Shown: positions 1-11,051, counted from the first letter of the stretch. The stretch: DNA of 64,000 nt from Plasmodiophora brassicae (GCA_036867785.1 CP145417.1:682001-746000), one strand, 5' to 3'. Made by a program: numbers and translations. Notes: generated from the sequence alone by a model not told the origin.

Positions 1-369
1 TTACCATACTCGCCCTATGCTACTTCCGCAAGTACCGGTCTGCCGGAACGCCAAAGGACATCAACCCACCTCCATATTCCCCAAGTTAACCTATAACGCT
101 GCCCAGTTTGGGATACACATCAGGGTTTGGTGCAACGGTCACGGACACACGGGAGGGCCGGGCCCACCAAAAAATACCGCAACATTTGCGGCGTCACAGT
201 CGAAAGGTTCTTATCCTTTTTGGGAGCCCCGTCGAACGGGGTTTCCAGTCTCAGGCACTGCGCAGGATCGGGACGCGGCGGCCGGTGGGGCCGGTGGCGT
301 GCGCGTCAAACCCATCTCGGGCGGCGGCCAGGCGGCGGTCGCGGTACTGGGCAGGGCGACGCGCGCGCG
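1..369. other. Upstream region of the P450 reductase gene
   Basis: No gene is supported here. The reading frame of the downstream reductase stays open back to about position 127, but without an ATG before 370 and without family-like sequence, so I treat the stretch as 5' flank and untranslated leader. The last 100 bases are very rich in G and C. An exon of a gene lying mostly outside the window cannot be excluded. Confidence 0.5.
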
Positions 370-2316
370 ATGTGGTATTCATTCACGTTGATGGACGCGC
401 TCGAAGCACTGCTCGTCGCCGTCGGCGTCGTTCTCCTGGTCGCGTACTGGTTCGACTCGCGGTCGACGCCCGTCGGGAAGCGCCTGCGCGCGCAGCCGTC
501 GTCGAGGGCGGGGCCGACGGCGTCCGCCGCCGTCGCGCGCGCCCCGAAACCAACGGGCCCGCCCATCACGATCCTGTTCGGATCACAGGCGGGCACGGGT
601 GAGTCGTTTGCGCGCGGGTTCGGGAAGGAAGCCGCGCGGCGAGGGTTCGCGCCGCATGTTCGCGATGTGGAAGGGTACAACGTCCTTCAGGAGCTGCCCC
701 AGGAGCGCCTCCTGATTCTGTTCATCTCGACGCATGGCGAAGGCGATCCGCCGGACAGCGCCGTCGAGTTTGACGAATGCCTGATGGGCGACGATGCGCC
801 CAAGTTGCCTGCCGAGCTGACGTTCGCCGTGTTCGGGCTTGGCAACAGGCAGTACGAGCACTTCAACGCCATGGGCAAGAAGATCGACGGGCGGCTCGAG
901 GAGCTGGGCGCGACCCGATTGTTGCCGCTCGGCCTCGGTGACGACAACGGGTGCATCGAAGAGGACAACGAGAACTGGAGGTTGGCGTTATGGCCGCTGG
1001 TACACAAGCACCTCGGCGTGCCCGACGTCGAATCGACGCCTACCGTTCCCGTCTTCGAGCCTGGCTATCGCATCGTCTGGGCGCCCGACCTGAAATCGGG
1101 CAGTCTCTCGTTCAGAAACCGACGCACGTCGCTGTCGACGCAGTCGACGCATCGTCTGCTCAGCGTCGATTCGGTGCGGACGCTGACGTCGCCTGACGCT
1201 GAAGCCAGCGTCGTCCATGTCGTGTTCGACATCACTGACCTGTCGCTGTCGTACCGTACGGCGGATAACCTCGGCGTCCACCCGAGGAACGACCATGCCG
1301 TTGTTGCACGCCTCTGCAAGCGGCTGGGTGTCAAGGGCGATGACGTGTTCACGTTGAAGCGCATCAAGTTTGGGACCGACAAGAAGTTGCCGGTGCCGAC
1401 GCCGTGCAGTGTGGCCGATGCCCTGCTGTGGCACATGGACCTGATGAACCCACCGGGCAAGTCGTTCATCGGGTTCCTGTCGCAGTACGCCACCGATGAA
1501 GGCGAGAAGATTCGCCTGGCGAATATGTCGTTGCCGGGCGGCAAGGACGACTACCACGAGCACCTGGTCGTGGACAAGAAGACCATTCCGGAACTGCTGG
1601 ACATGTTCCAGTCGGTCCAGCCGCCGTTCGAGCACTTCCTCGAGGAGTGCCCGTCCCTTCAGCCGCGTATGTTCACGATCGCGTCGTCACCCAGGGCCAC
1701 GCCGAACCAGATCCACCTGACGGTGGCGGTCGAGCGCACAGAGAAGGCGCGCGGCCGCGTTCACCACGGCGTCTGCTCGACGTTCCTGTCCGAATTGCAA
1801 CCCGGGCGGCACTGCGTCAGCGCATTCGTCCGCCAGTCGTCGTTCTTCCTGCCCGAGGACCGTTCGATCCCCGTCGTCATGATCGGCCCCGGCACCGGGA
1901 TCGCCCCGTTCCGCGCGTTCATCCAGGAGGGTATGTCGCGTGGCGGGCCCCTGGACTGGCACCTGTTCTTCGGGTGCCGGTATGCGGATCGCGATTTCCT
2001 GTACAAGGACGAACTGGAGGAAGCCGAGCGGGTCGGCGTCCTGAAGGGCCTGTACGTCGCCGTGTCGCGGCAGGACCCGAACAGGAAGGTCTATGTCCAG
2101 GATCTGATCCTGGAGAAGAAGGAGATGATCTGGGACCTGGTCGACAAGCGCCAGGCGCTGTTCTTCCTGTGTGGTTCCACAGGCATGGGCAAGGGCGTCC
2201 GCGATGCGCTGCGCGCCATCATCCAGGAGTGCTCGTCGTGCAGCGAGGACGACGCGACCGCATACCTGAAGAAGCTCAGCGACGCTGGGCGCTTCGTATC
2301 CGAACTCTGGGGTTGA
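370..2316 (+). CDS. POR: NADPH-cytochrome P450 reductase
   Basis: Single-exon gene of 648 aa, the usual size for this diflavin enzyme, which moves electrons from NADPH through FAD and FMN to ER cytochromes P450. The start is the first in-frame ATG and places a hydrophobic anchor at about residues 8-26 (ALLVAVGVVLLVAYW). An FMN-binding flavodoxin domain follows (LFGSQAGTGES, about residue 69; TFAVFGLGNRQYEHF). The FAD part carries RMFTIASSP (about 432) and GRVHHGVCSTFL. The NADPH part has IGPGTGIAPFRAF (about 505), FFGCRYADRDFLY and FFLCGSTGMGKGV. The protein ends in SELWG, keeping the near-terminal aromatic residue that stacks on FAD. Family assignment is secure; the P450 partners are unknown. 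Confidence 0.93.
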   Translation: MWYSFTLMDALEALLVAVGVVLLVAYWFDSRSTPVGKRLRAQPSSRAGPTASAAVARAPKPTGPPITILFGSQAGTGESFARGFGKEAARRGFAPHVRDVEGYNVLQELPQERLLILFISTHGEGDPPDSAVEFDECLMGDDAPKLPAELTFAVFGLGNRQYEHFNAMGKKIDGRLEELGATRLLPLGLGDDNGCIEEDNENWRLALWPLVHKHLGVPDVESTPTVPVFEPGYRIVWAPDLKSGSLSFRNRRTSLSTQSTHRLLSVDSVRTLTSPDAEASVVHVVFDITDLSLSYRTADNLGVHPRNDHAVVARLCKRLGVKGDDVFTLKRIKFGTDKKLPVPTPCSVADALLWHMDLMNPPGKSFIGFLSQYATDEGEKIRLANMSLPGGKDDYHEHLVVDKKTIPELLDMFQSVQPPFEHFLEECPSLQPRMFTIASSPRATPNQIHLTVAVERTEKARGRVHHGVCSTFLSELQPGRHCVSAFVRQSSFFLPEDRSIPVVMIGPGTGIAPFRAFIQEGMSRGGPLDWHLFFGCRYADRDFLYKDELEEAERVGVLKGLYVAVSRQDPNRKVYVQDLILEKKEMIWDLVDKRQALFFLCGSTGMGKGVRDALRAIIQECSSCSEDDATAYLKKLSDAGRFVSELWG

Positions 2317-2357
2317 GTACCGCATCCCGCCCGTACACTTATCTATCTGGCATGCTG

Positions 2358-2363
2358 TATAAA
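2358..2363 (+). promoter_or_regulatory. TATA-box-like TATAAA
   Basis: A TATAAA hexamer lies 42 bp after the reductase stop codon and 123 bp before the ATG of the next plus-strand reading frame. Position and match suit a core promoter for that frame, but TATA boxes are not obvious before most genes here, so this is inference only. Confidence 0.3.
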
Positions 2364-2485
2364 GTTGTCGTCGCCCCACTCGCAAACCCGCCTCGTGTGT
2401 GCACCGGAACAGCAGTGACTCACGACGCGACCGGACCGGATCACGGAAGCGGGTTCGAAGCAGCACCACCAGCAGCACTGTGCCA

Positions 2486-3007
2486 ATGCCAGCGAAAGCG
2501 TCATCCAAGCCAAGGGGGCGCGTGTCTCGGTTCCTGCTGTCCACGCGAGCGGATGCGGTCCTCGCCCGGCATCGCCGTCGCATGACGGAACCGGGCAGTA
2601 CGAAGCGCTCCCGGGCGTCGATCGCCTCGAGGACGCTGACTGGTGACGGTGGCGATGCGTCGCCCCAGTACGAGGACGTCTGCGCTATCAGCGACCCTGG
2701 CACGGAATCGTCATCATCGTCACCGTCGTCTGGGGAACACACTGTCCGCGTACTGGGTTCCGATGTCTTCCGTCGCGTTCGCACAGACGACGAGTGCTCC
2801 ACGACCGCATCGCCGTCGTCGTCGTCGTCGTCAGACTCCGCGAAAGCATTCCCATTCGTTCCATACCCGGTGTCGACAGCCGCCTCCTGTACTGTGCCAA
2901 GCCAGCCTGCACCGACCGGGGAACCTGAACAACGTCGTCCACCCGGCACGCAGCGCGCCCGCCTCATCTCAACGTTCCGTGCCGTCTTCTCGTCCAGCAA
3001 CACGTAG
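2486..3007 (+). CDS. Hypothetical serine-rich protein
   Basis: Open frame of 173 aa from ATG (MPAKASSKPRGRVSRFLL), not matched to any family I know. The N-terminus is basic and arginine-rich; the middle is serine-rich and acidic, with runs such as TESSSSSPSSGE and ASPSSSSSSDS, so most of the chain should be disordered. Codons favour G or C at the third base (TCG, GCG), as in the firm genes nearby, and a TATAAA element lies upstream. The opposite strand is also open here because the reductase shadow frame continues into it, so strand choice is not certain. No intron is needed. Confidence 0.45.
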   Translation: MPAKASSKPRGRVSRFLLSTRADAVLARHRRRMTEPGSTKRSRASIASRTLTGDGGDASPQYEDVCAISDPGTESSSSSPSSGEHTVRVLGSDVFRRVRTDDECSTTASPSSSSSSDSAKAFPFVPYPVSTAASCTVPSQPAPTGEPEQRRPPGTQRARLISTFRAVFSSSNT

Positions 3008-3146
3008 CAGTGCCCTCGCACCGAGACAATAAACCATCCGGATCTGCCAGCACGACCTGGTGCTGATATGCCTCTCTGCGTCAGCAGATAAATATCTGGG
3101 CGCGCGTGCGGTTCGTCAGGTCCAGGGCGCGGCGGCGGCCATCGCG

Positions 3147-3746
3147 ATGCCCAGCAGCCTGCCGCACCTGGTCCCGGGGCGGAACAACGAGTTCGGCCGG
3201 GCCCTGGCACGAACCGCCTCGCTGACCTACGTCCAGAAACTGGGCCAGAAGCCGTATGGCACGCTCCTGCACAAATCCATGGTCGCCGAGCGCCAGTTTG
3301 AATGCACGAGGCGCAGCGCGCTGCCGCCCGCGATCGCGATCCGAGGCGTCGGCGAGTTTCGCCACGAGAACGCGGAGACGCTGTCGTCCCGAACCGACCC
3401 GACCAAATGGGTCTGGGGCGACCTGAACCGGACCAGGCGCCCGAAGGCGTTGTACATCAACAACATGATCAAACCGAGGGACAGGGATGCACCGCCGCTG
3501 GCCCCGGTCGGGGACGACCGCCTTGGCAACCGGGCCGCCCTTATCCTCCAGCGCTGGCAGTCCGCCAACGACCTCGTCAAGGCCGGCCGCGGCCGATTCG
3601 GCAAGGTCGACGTGGTACGACGCGAGAACGCCGGCCTCGCCAACGCCGACATGTTCACGATCATGAGGGGCGCCGAGTTCACGCCCAGCAAGCGACCGGA
3701 GCACCTGCGCCCCCCGGTGCCCACGCCGAGGCACTTCCTCTGGTAG
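3147..3746 (+). CDS. Hypothetical 199-aa protein
   Basis: Single open frame of 199 aa beginning MPSSLPHLVPGRNNEFG; the ATG chosen is the first in this frame. I do not recognise a family. Composition looks like a real, conserved soluble protein: regular W, Y, N and H residues (TDPTKWVWGDLNRTRR, KALYINNMIKPRDRD), basic overall, no signal peptide and no membrane span. The C-terminus is proline-rich (RPPVPTPRHFLW). It converges with the minus-strand DDB1-like gene, 331 bp away. The reverse strand is also open but its translation is the low-complexity kind expected of an antisense shadow. Confidence 0.6.
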   Translation: MPSSLPHLVPGRNNEFGRALARTASLTYVQKLGQKPYGTLLHKSMVAERQFECTRRSALPPAIAIRGVGEFRHENAETLSSRTDPTKWVWGDLNRTRRPKALYINNMIKPRDRDAPPLAPVGDDRLGNRAALILQRWQSANDLVKAGRGRFGKVDVVRRENAGLANADMFTIMRGAEFTPSKRPEHLRPPVPTPRHFLW

Positions 3747-4077
3747 CAGCGCGCCCCCCATTACTATTACACGATAATCGGTGTATTCGCCGGGTCGCTC
3801 GTCGGCAGCAGCCGAACGCCACCGCCTGTCAGAAGCGTCAGCCGCACGATAACGCACGACGGAACGAGTACGAACGTTGGGTGACGAGCGCGATGGACCG
3901 GGCGGGAGGGTCGACGGCCTCCGCTTTGGGAACGGCGAACGTCCCGGTGCCGATCGCGACAACCGGGAACGCCTCCTGCCAGCAGGTCAGGACGCGAAGG
4001 TTGCCACTGTCGACGCCGATCTGTGTGATCCTTTCGGGGGGCGTCAACGAGCGGCAGCGGGTCTAACGCTGACAGGT
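3747..4077. other. Convergent intergenic region
   Basis: Lies between the stop codons of a plus-strand and a minus-strand gene. A minus-strand frame at 3838-4047 is open and could be a last exon of the DDB1-like gene, but I could not join it convincingly and its order relative to the family does not fit. Nothing else is seen. Confidence 0.4.
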
Positions 4078-6842
4078 CTACCGGTTGGAGAAGGCAGAGC
4101 TGATCAGCAGGCAACGGTCGGTGACCCAGCGGATCACCAGAGGCGTGCCGATCGTGTCGCAGGCCAGGGCGTCCACCTGCTGCAGGCCGACACTGTCATC
4201 GTCGGCGACGACGACTTGCGACAGGATCAGGTTGGGTTGCCCGGCGTGCCGGCAGAGCAGGACCCAGGGCCAGCACGCGCTCAGCGACACTGACGCCGGC
4301 TGCGTCGACGGCCACGAGCACTGCCCCGCCCGGTGGATACGCGAACCAGTGCACTGCCAGATCGACAACCGGTCGTAGGACGCGATCGCGAGCAGGTTGT
4401 CGTGAACGGGTTGCCCGGCCAGCATCGACCCGGTGCCGACGATCGTGCTGGCCTGGAGGCGCATCGACCCGTTCCGATGCACGTCATGCAACGAGAGGAG
4501 GTGGGCGTCGTCGGTCCTGCTGAGGATCGCCAGGAGCTCCACAGCGCCCACCCGCACAGGGAACAGGTCGACGAGGGCGTGCTGGAACCGACTGGAGCCG
4601 ACCAGGGCGACGGGCGCCCGCGTGTACACGTGCACGGACGCGTCCGCGTTGCCGATGACGATCGTGTCGCTCTGCTCGAGGTGCACCAGCGACCTGGGGC
4701 AGGACCCCTCGGCGAGGTTCGTGACGACCTGCTGCAGGGCGCTGGGGGCGCGTTCCAGACGGGCAACGAACAGGCGCCCGTCGCTCGACGTCGTCTGCAT
4801 CAGCAGCCGAGACGTGTTGTCAACGGGGGCAATGACGCGCGGGACGCCGTCGACGTGAATTCGTGTGGCCGACCAGGCCCCGTTGTCGTTCGTGATCGCG
4901 ACCGGGTCGTCTGACCACGCGATCGCCGTGTCGTCGCCGCACAGGCAGATGGAGACGGGGCCCTGCCCGCCGACGATGAACGCCTGCACCAGGCGCAGGC
5001 GGTCATCGTCGGCGACGTCGTAGACGAGCAGACCGCCGTCGTCGGTCCCGACCAGCACGCCCCCACCGACCATGAACACGATGCTGGTCACGTCGAACTC
5101 CACAGGAACGGATCCGACGCTGGACACTGGTTACAATTGGCGATCGGTCCCGTGACGTCGACTTACATGGCCAGGCGGTCGCCAACGATCTCGCAGAGCA
5201 GCAACCGGGCGGCATCAGCCACGATAGTACACGACCGGGAGCGCATGGCGAGACAGGTGGCCAGCAGGCCGTCGTACGAGGCGACGACGTTGACCAGCAT
5301 ACGCGCCCGGTCGAGCGCCAGGACCTGGATCCCGTGTCGGGTGGCAATGACAATCACGTCGCCGTCGTTCGCCGCCTGCACGATCTCGAACGAGTCGGGC
5401 GCCCAGGACGACCTCAACCGGTACGGCGGCCCGCGTTCAACGATCCGTACGTCGTCCTCGCTGACGACCAGGAGCGCATCGTCGACGACGTCGGCGTGGA
5501 CCACGACGAGTGCCGGGTCGATGGCAGCGGCGTCAACCGGTTCGAGATCGGACGACGCCGCGTCCCACCGATACACCTGCGTGCCATCGCTGCCCGACGC
5601 GATCACGAGCGAGCCGACGACGACGACCCGGCGCGCCTGGAAACGCAGGTCGCGCTCGACGCGGACGGCCAGGTCGGTGACCAGGCACCGAATGATCGAT
5701 TGCCCGGTACAGACGTACAACGCGTCGTCGACCGTGCAACTGGCACTGGCGCCGTTCAATGCGCTCGGCGACAGGACGCGGACGACATCGACCCTGGCGC
5801 CGGGTGCGTCGTTGGCGGCAGCGAACAGGGACGACCCGGAGGAGCTTCCCAGGAACAGGCGTGCCGGGGTCACACAGGCGATCACGTCGATGGGATCGGC
5901 GCGATCATGCAGTGCAAGACGATGAAGCGCGAACGTGTGCGGCGTGTTGATGAGCCGGTAGACGCTGCCGTCCGAGCAGCCGACCAGGAACTCGTCAGGG
6001 CGGCCCGATGACGACAGGCAGGTCGGGGTGAAGAGCGCGTCGTCGTCGACGACAACGACCTTGACCTTACGGGACGTGTCGGTGACGTGAATGATGTCAC
6101 GTGATCCGACGCAGATGACGCCGGTGGCAGTGGCGATCAGACGTCGTGACGATGGGTCGATGTCGCGGACACGGTATGGGCCATCGTGGACGCGACGACG
6201 ACCGACCACGCAGGTGGACAGTTCGACGCTGTCGCCGTTCGAGGAACACAGCAGAGCGACGACCGGTCGTCCAGTGTGATCGGCCGCGGGCAGCGGCGCC
6301 AGGTCGATGACGTTGCTGTATGGAACAGGGAGGTTGCGGGTCCGGATGCCATCGGATGTCACCTGGCCATGCATGGGTCAGTGCAGGTGCGATAACGGCG
6401 CGCGCAGCGAAGGCACACCTCGACCAGGGTCAGGCACGTCCGATAAACAACGACGACGAGGCTCGCCATGATACCAGGCGACTTTGTGGGCAGGTTGGCC
6501 ACAATCGCCGGCATCAGTCTCTACGTCAATCAAACCGCACGTCTCTCGAATGAGGCACGGGTTCGGAATCGCACACCGGCGGTCGATTACGATGGGCGTT
6601 CCGGGAGGTGGGGGAGCAAGAGCGCCGTCGTAGACGGTTTCGAGGCCCGAGGCTGACCAGCGAACCAGACGTATGCGAAGGTCGGCGAACAGCGCAGCAA
6701 TGGCGTCGGTTTCACTGCATTCGAATGAGCCACAGCGACGTGCCGCGGTCCCAGGATTCTCAACGGGGCACCGTACGATGGCGGAATGCGAACCGGGCAC
6801 AACGCGATGATGTTGAACCGAGAAAGCGGCGCGGACCCGCAT
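4078..6842 (-). CDS. DDB1/CPSF-A-like multi-propeller protein
   Basis: Minus-strand gene with at least three exons: about 6842-6450 (3' limit unsure), 6362-5167 and 5119-4078; the last intron is 47 nt (5120-5166, donor GTAAGT). Total is about 900 aa against about 1,140 for DDB1. Successive segments line up with DDB1: RDIDPSSRRLIATATG, LVGCSDGSVYRL, ARLFLGSSSGSSLF, SWAPDSFEIVQAANDGD and GTDDGGLLVYDV sit in the order of DDB1's beta-propellers. DDB1 is the adaptor of CUL4 ubiquitin ligases and acts in DNA repair; SF3B3 and CPSF160 share its fold, so the exact paralogue is open. The C-terminal helical end of DDB1 is not seen. The protein is divergent, so I name only the superfamily. Confidence 0.55.
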
Positions 6843-7267
6843 TGTCGAACCGGGCGCGAGGCCGTCCAGGTCCAGACCTCCAGGGCGCGGTCCTGCAGCG
6901 TATGAACGGGTCAGCCGAGAACCCGACCAGGAGGACATCGCTGATGAAACGGTACATTCGCAAGTGCCAGCTGATCACCGATCTGGTCCTTCAGGAAACG
7001 CCCACGAACGCAGGCAGTGACAACGCCTTCGGCGATGACCGACGTCATGCACAAGTCGCCACGACGTGCCCTGTGCCTTGCAGCATATATCATCTGTCTT
7101 CGCTGCTCGCCGTTCGATGGGTTGGCCAGGATGTCGGGCTTGGCATGCCGTTTCATGTCGACGGTGCCACCGGGGTCACTTTCGGTGAACCGGGTTCCCC
7201 TGAGACGAGGATGACGCTATTACGCAGTCCGTGGAAACTGCAGTGCTGACACGGCGTCCGACAATCG
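6843..7267. other. Divergent intergenic region
   Basis: Separates the start of the minus-strand DDB1-like gene from the coilin ATG and should hold both promoters. Short open frames on both strands lack family-like sequence. No clear TATA box or repeat was seen. Confidence 0.5.
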
Positions 7268-8653
7268 ATGCCGATGAAACGCGTGCGCGTCGTGTTCCGG
7301 TCGCGGGAGCCCGATCGCGTGTCGGCCACCCTACCGGCCCCGAGTGCCATGCTCATTCGGGACGATGTGCAGACGGTGCGCGATGTGGTTGAGGCGATCC
7401 GATCGCGGTTTCCCGTCCTTCGCGCGTGCGAGCTGTCAATGGAGCTGGGGTCGTTTGCCGTCCTTGACACGGAGGACGCGTCCATCATCAGAGACGATGA
7501 AACGATTGGCATTGTGGCGTCGTATCAGCGTCGACGCGACGTGAAACACACTCCTCCTCCTCCTCCCCCTCCTCCTGAAACTGCCGACATGTCCGCCTCC
7601 GATTCATCGTCGTCCATTGCCGAGCCTGTCTCAGGTGGACGCACCTTGGCCTCTAACGCCCCATCAAAGGAAGTGTCTGGGCTCGACGCGAAATCGCTTC
7701 GAAAGATCGAGAAGCATCGAGCGAGACGAATTAAGGTGCGGATGAACCGGAAGCTAGGTCGCCGTGAACGGGAAGGTGCAGCGGTCGGTTCCTTCGTGGT
7801 CATGACGGATGACGCTGTTTCGCCTCCGACGCCTGCACAGAACATCGATCGAGGCACCGATTCCGTGCCGAAAGCGTTTTCTCGCACGGCTCAAGTCGAG
7901 GGGAAGCGGGTCCTACCTCGAGGGCATTTCCGGTTCACGGATACGCCTGACGTTGTCGAAAAGGTTTCAGCCGATGTGGCCGTTGAAGTCCCATCGAACA
8001 TCAGGGTCGATCGTGCGAAGCGCGCTAGCAACTTCAGCTTCAGGATGATCGAGGAGGGTGACGTTGACGAGGCTGCGGACGAGCAACCGGAGGAGCAACC
8101 GGAACCACCATGTGAGCAGACTGACGAAGGCGCCATCGCCGAGGTTGCAGTACCCGAAGAAACCGCCGATCAAACGTTGCTGATGACTACCATGGCCATT
8201 CGCGGTGCGAACTTCTTCGCTCCTCGCACGTTGAGTTACTATGGGTTGTCGAACGAGGGTCAAGCACCGGCGGGCGGTGAAACGCCTACCGAGGTCCAGA
8301 CGCGATATGAGACACTCCCCGTCATCAGCGACTTACGTGACCTGGGTCGCGATTGCGTCATTGCTTTCAAGGAGCTGGAGATTGTCGCGTGGTCGCCGCA
8401 GCTGTCCGCGTTTAAAACGGCCACCGTTGTGGAATCCTGTCACGAATCCAAAACGCTGGACGTTGTCACCCGCGGCGGCGAGCGGCGGCGCGTCGAGTAC
8501 AACAGCATGCACGACGTCCGACTCGTGTCCGGCGACCTACAATCGAGCCGCTCGATCGACCATGACCTCATCGCGGCGCTGCAGGCCAGGAGAGCCGAGG
8601 TCATGGCGCATACGATCGGGCCGCAGCAACCGGGTGGCGTCGCTGGGGCGTAA
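7268..8653 (+). CDS. COIL: Coilin
   Basis: Intronless gene of 461 aa with the coilin architecture. The N-terminus (about 5-90) resembles the coilin self-association domain: RVRVVFRSREP, then VQTVRDVVEAIRSRF, then ASIIRDDETIGI. A disordered middle starts with an eight-proline run at about 96 and holds basic stretches (KHRARRIKVRMNRKLGRRER). A short block, LPRGHFRFTDT, matches the conserved GHIRF element. The C-terminus (about 355-430) fits the atypical Tudor domain: YETLPVISDLRDLGRDC, IAFKELEIVAWSPQLS, then a conserved strand ending in VRLVSGD. Coilin scaffolds Cajal bodies, where snRNPs mature; the intron-rich genes here depend on that machinery. Assignment rests on both ends matching; the middle is not conserved, as usual. 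Confidence 0.82.
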   Translation: MPMKRVRVVFRSREPDRVSATLPAPSAMLIRDDVQTVRDVVEAIRSRFPVLRACELSMELGSFAVLDTEDASIIRDDETIGIVASYQRRRDVKHTPPPPPPPPETADMSASDSSSSIAEPVSGGRTLASNAPSKEVSGLDAKSLRKIEKHRARRIKVRMNRKLGRREREGAAVGSFVVMTDDAVSPPTPAQNIDRGTDSVPKAFSRTAQVEGKRVLPRGHFRFTDTPDVVEKVSADVAVEVPSNIRVDRAKRASNFSFRMIEEGDVDEAADEQPEEQPEPPCEQTDEGAIAEVAVPEETADQTLLMTTMAIRGANFFAPRTLSYYGLSNEGQAPAGGETPTEVQTRYETLPVISDLRDLGRDCVIAFKELEIVAWSPQLSAFKTATVVESCHESKTLDVVTRGGERRRVEYNSMHDVRLVSGDLQSSRSIDHDLIAALQARRAEVMAHTIGPQQPGGVAGA

Positions 8654-8887
8654 CCCTGCAGCGAATAAACGTAATAGCGGAATGGCGTCGCTGCCCGCCG
8701 CCGCGCTCACTATGTCGTTGTTGTCCTGCCGGACAAGACGGTCGGTAGTGAGTCGATGGCAGAGAGGACCGTTTTGGGGCGTCGCCAGTCGACTCGCGTC
8801 TGCTGCGGTGCGGCGGTGGCCGTGCGGCGTCTCCGTCTGGCCCTCACACTGCAATTGGGGCGGTGTGCCGGGTGCGGGAGGGGAGTC

Positions 8888-11051
8888 ATGTCCGCGTGGT
8901 CGAAGGTCCTGTCGCGGTTCGGCACGGAGGCGCGTCGCGCGACCGCGGTGACCGGACGATGGAAGATGGCGCTGCCGGCGGTCGCGGGTACGGCCCTGCC
9001 CGGCGGGTCCGCTGCGCATGGCTCTGACGTCGTGTCGGTGCAGCGCATTTGTGCATCGGGTCGCCGTATGCGTGGAGCTTGATTGCGGATCCGATGACGC
9101 GCGAGCTCGGTATCGTCTCGTCGGCGGCTGGCGATTGGGGTCTGCCCGCCACCGCTGGCGTCCTGTCGGTCACGTTCGCGTTTCAGGTACGCGCTCCATA
9201 TCCGACTCGGCGTTGTATCCCGGCTCAGTCTATGTGTTGCCAGGGGTTGACAGCGGCCGCTCTTGGCAACTGGCAGAACCGTGTCGGTCCTACGATCTCC
9301 GTTGGCGCTGCGGCGCTCTGCTTCGGCAGCGGTCTCATGTCTGACGCCGCTTTGTCCTCTGGTCGTGGACACGGATAACCAGTGGCGGACAGGTTGGCCG
9401 GCGTCGGTGTCCTCAATCATTCGTTGCCGCTTGTCTACCTTGGATACGGTGTGCTAAGCGGGATCGGTGTCGGGCTGGCATACACGCCGCCTATCCAAGT
9501 CTGGCAACAACGTCCGCCCAGGGCCTCATCCGTGTCCTAATCTTCCGGCGTTCAGGTGCTCATGGAGTATTTCCCCGACCGAAAAGCGCTCGCATCCGGT
9601 GTCACGGTTGCAGGGTTCGGGTGTGGCGGGTTGCTGTTCGCCCCCCTGTCCGGCAAGCTCATGAGCATTTTCAAGAAGGACCCGACGTTGATTGGCGCGG
9701 AAGGCGCTGTGTCGACAGTGACCAAGAGCGGCCAGCTGTTTGCGGATACGCCGTCTGGTTTAGTTGAGGTCGTGCTGTCGTCTCCCTCGTGCGACCTTGC
9801 TCAGGGGTTCTACGCTGTCGGGACAGGTACACGCTGGAGGACTGTACTCGGTCCATGATTTACTGTTTGGTGTAGGCGGCACTGGAGTGGGCGAAACGCT
9901 CCTGTGTTGTGGAGCGCTCTACTTGACAACCCTACTCGGCTCAGCCTGGGGGCTTCGTAAGGCACCTGTCGGATATGAAGGGCCAAACCCTTTGCCGAAG
10001 CCCACGTCCGGCATCGAGGCCAATCTGCTTGAACGCGCGGTGCATTCCGACACGGTGATGAAGACGCCGCAGTTCTGGTCGTTGTTTACGACATTCTTCT
10101 GCACGATCTGTGGAGGCATGGCTCTGATCAGCGTCGCGAAACCGTTAATGATGCAAACGTTTTCGTCTGCCGTGCCTCTGCTTGTCACCCCGTTCGTCTC
10201 TTCAGCGTAATTCCCTACTGATTCCTCATGTCGCAAGTCTGTGTTTACGCTGGGACTCAGATTCGTCGTCGCCCTTTCTGCTGGAAACCTGGGCGGCCGT
10301 CTGTTCTGGCCATCCGTTGCGCAACGATACGGCTTCCGTAACACCGTGCACGTCATGACCCTGTCATCGGCCTTGCTCTTTGTTTCCCTGCCGAGTCTTG
10401 TTCGCATGGTTGCCGCGACACAGTCCGCGACGCCGTTCTATGGGTTCGTTGGCTCGTCCATTGCAATCGTATCCATCATGGGCGGCATTTACGCTCTTCT
10501 TCCGTAACCGAACTGTTCATGCTTGGCTCGGTGCCTCCTCTAAACTGTCACGCAGTGCCTATGAGTCAAAGAAGTTCGGCGCCAAGTACGTGGGCTCGAA
10601 TCATGGTAACGGAGCACGGCTCGAACTGTCGACGACCGCGTTCTAACGGCCGTTCATTGTGCCAGGGCGTATGCTTCTTGCCTCGACCGCGGCTTCAATT
10701 GCTGGCCCGGGCGCTCTTCTTAGCCTTCGCTCCCTGGCGACGGATACTGCGATGAACGATCTTCTGGCCAAGGTGGACCCTGCCACCTTCCAGGCCAAGT
10801 TCGGCGTTCCCGTTTCGCAGGCGCAGGAACTCGTGGCCAGCGGGACCTTGTCTTTACCAAGGCTGGCCGACTTGATCCCGAACACGGCCGATCCTTCCAT
10901 CTTCATCTACGACTCTACCATGTATTCCATGAGCGCCTTGATGCTGTTGGCGTTCGTCGCGCATGGTCGCCTGCGTCCCATCGACCCGAAATACTTCGAG
11001 AGCGCCGAAGAAGCCGCGTCTCGTGCGCCTCCTTCTGGCGGCCATCACTGA
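8888..11051 (+). CDS. Major facilitator transporter, OFA (oxalate/formate antiporter-like) family
   Basis: Nine exons: 8888-8987, 9044-9186, 9244-9338, 9393-9498, 9556-9826, 9876-10206, 10261-10503, 10556-10605, 10666-11051; all eight introns are GT-AG and 49-60 nt. The joined frame shows family signatures in order: GSPYAWSLIADP in the first membrane helix, LGYGVLSGIGVGLAYTPP, MEYFPDRKALASGV after helix 4, GGTGVGETLL, the second-half signature LSAGNLGGRLFW, and KKFGAKYVGSNHG. Twelve membrane helices are expected. OFA members carry monocarboxylates such as oxalate, formate or lactate; substrate is not predictable here. An in-frame ATG at 8756 would add 44 residues, but 8888 puts RWK just before helix 1 as in relatives. 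Converges with the SLC7 gene 51 bp away. Confidence 0.85.

Noticed and set aside
1687-3210. Minus-strand open frame of 507 codons
   Set aside because: Antisense to the P450 reductase; its translation has low-complexity, arginine-, glycine- and proline-rich composition and no family motifs. Its aspartate runs are the complement of serine TCG/TCA codons on the other strand.
3081-3962. Minus-strand frame opposite the 199-aa hypothetical gene
   Set aside because: Composition (Arg, Gly, Val, Asp rich) is typical of an antisense shadow; the plus strand has the more natural residue use.
3838-4060. Possible last exon of the DDB1-like gene (contains PVVAIGTGTFAVPKAEA)
   Set aside because: It superficially resembles a DDB1 segment that should come earlier than sequence already placed in the preceding exon, and no clean phase-matched intron joins it.
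6608-7249. Plus-strand frame of 213 codons before coilin
   Set aside because: No ATG-led, family-like sequence; overlaps the 5' exon of the DDB1-like gene on the other strand.
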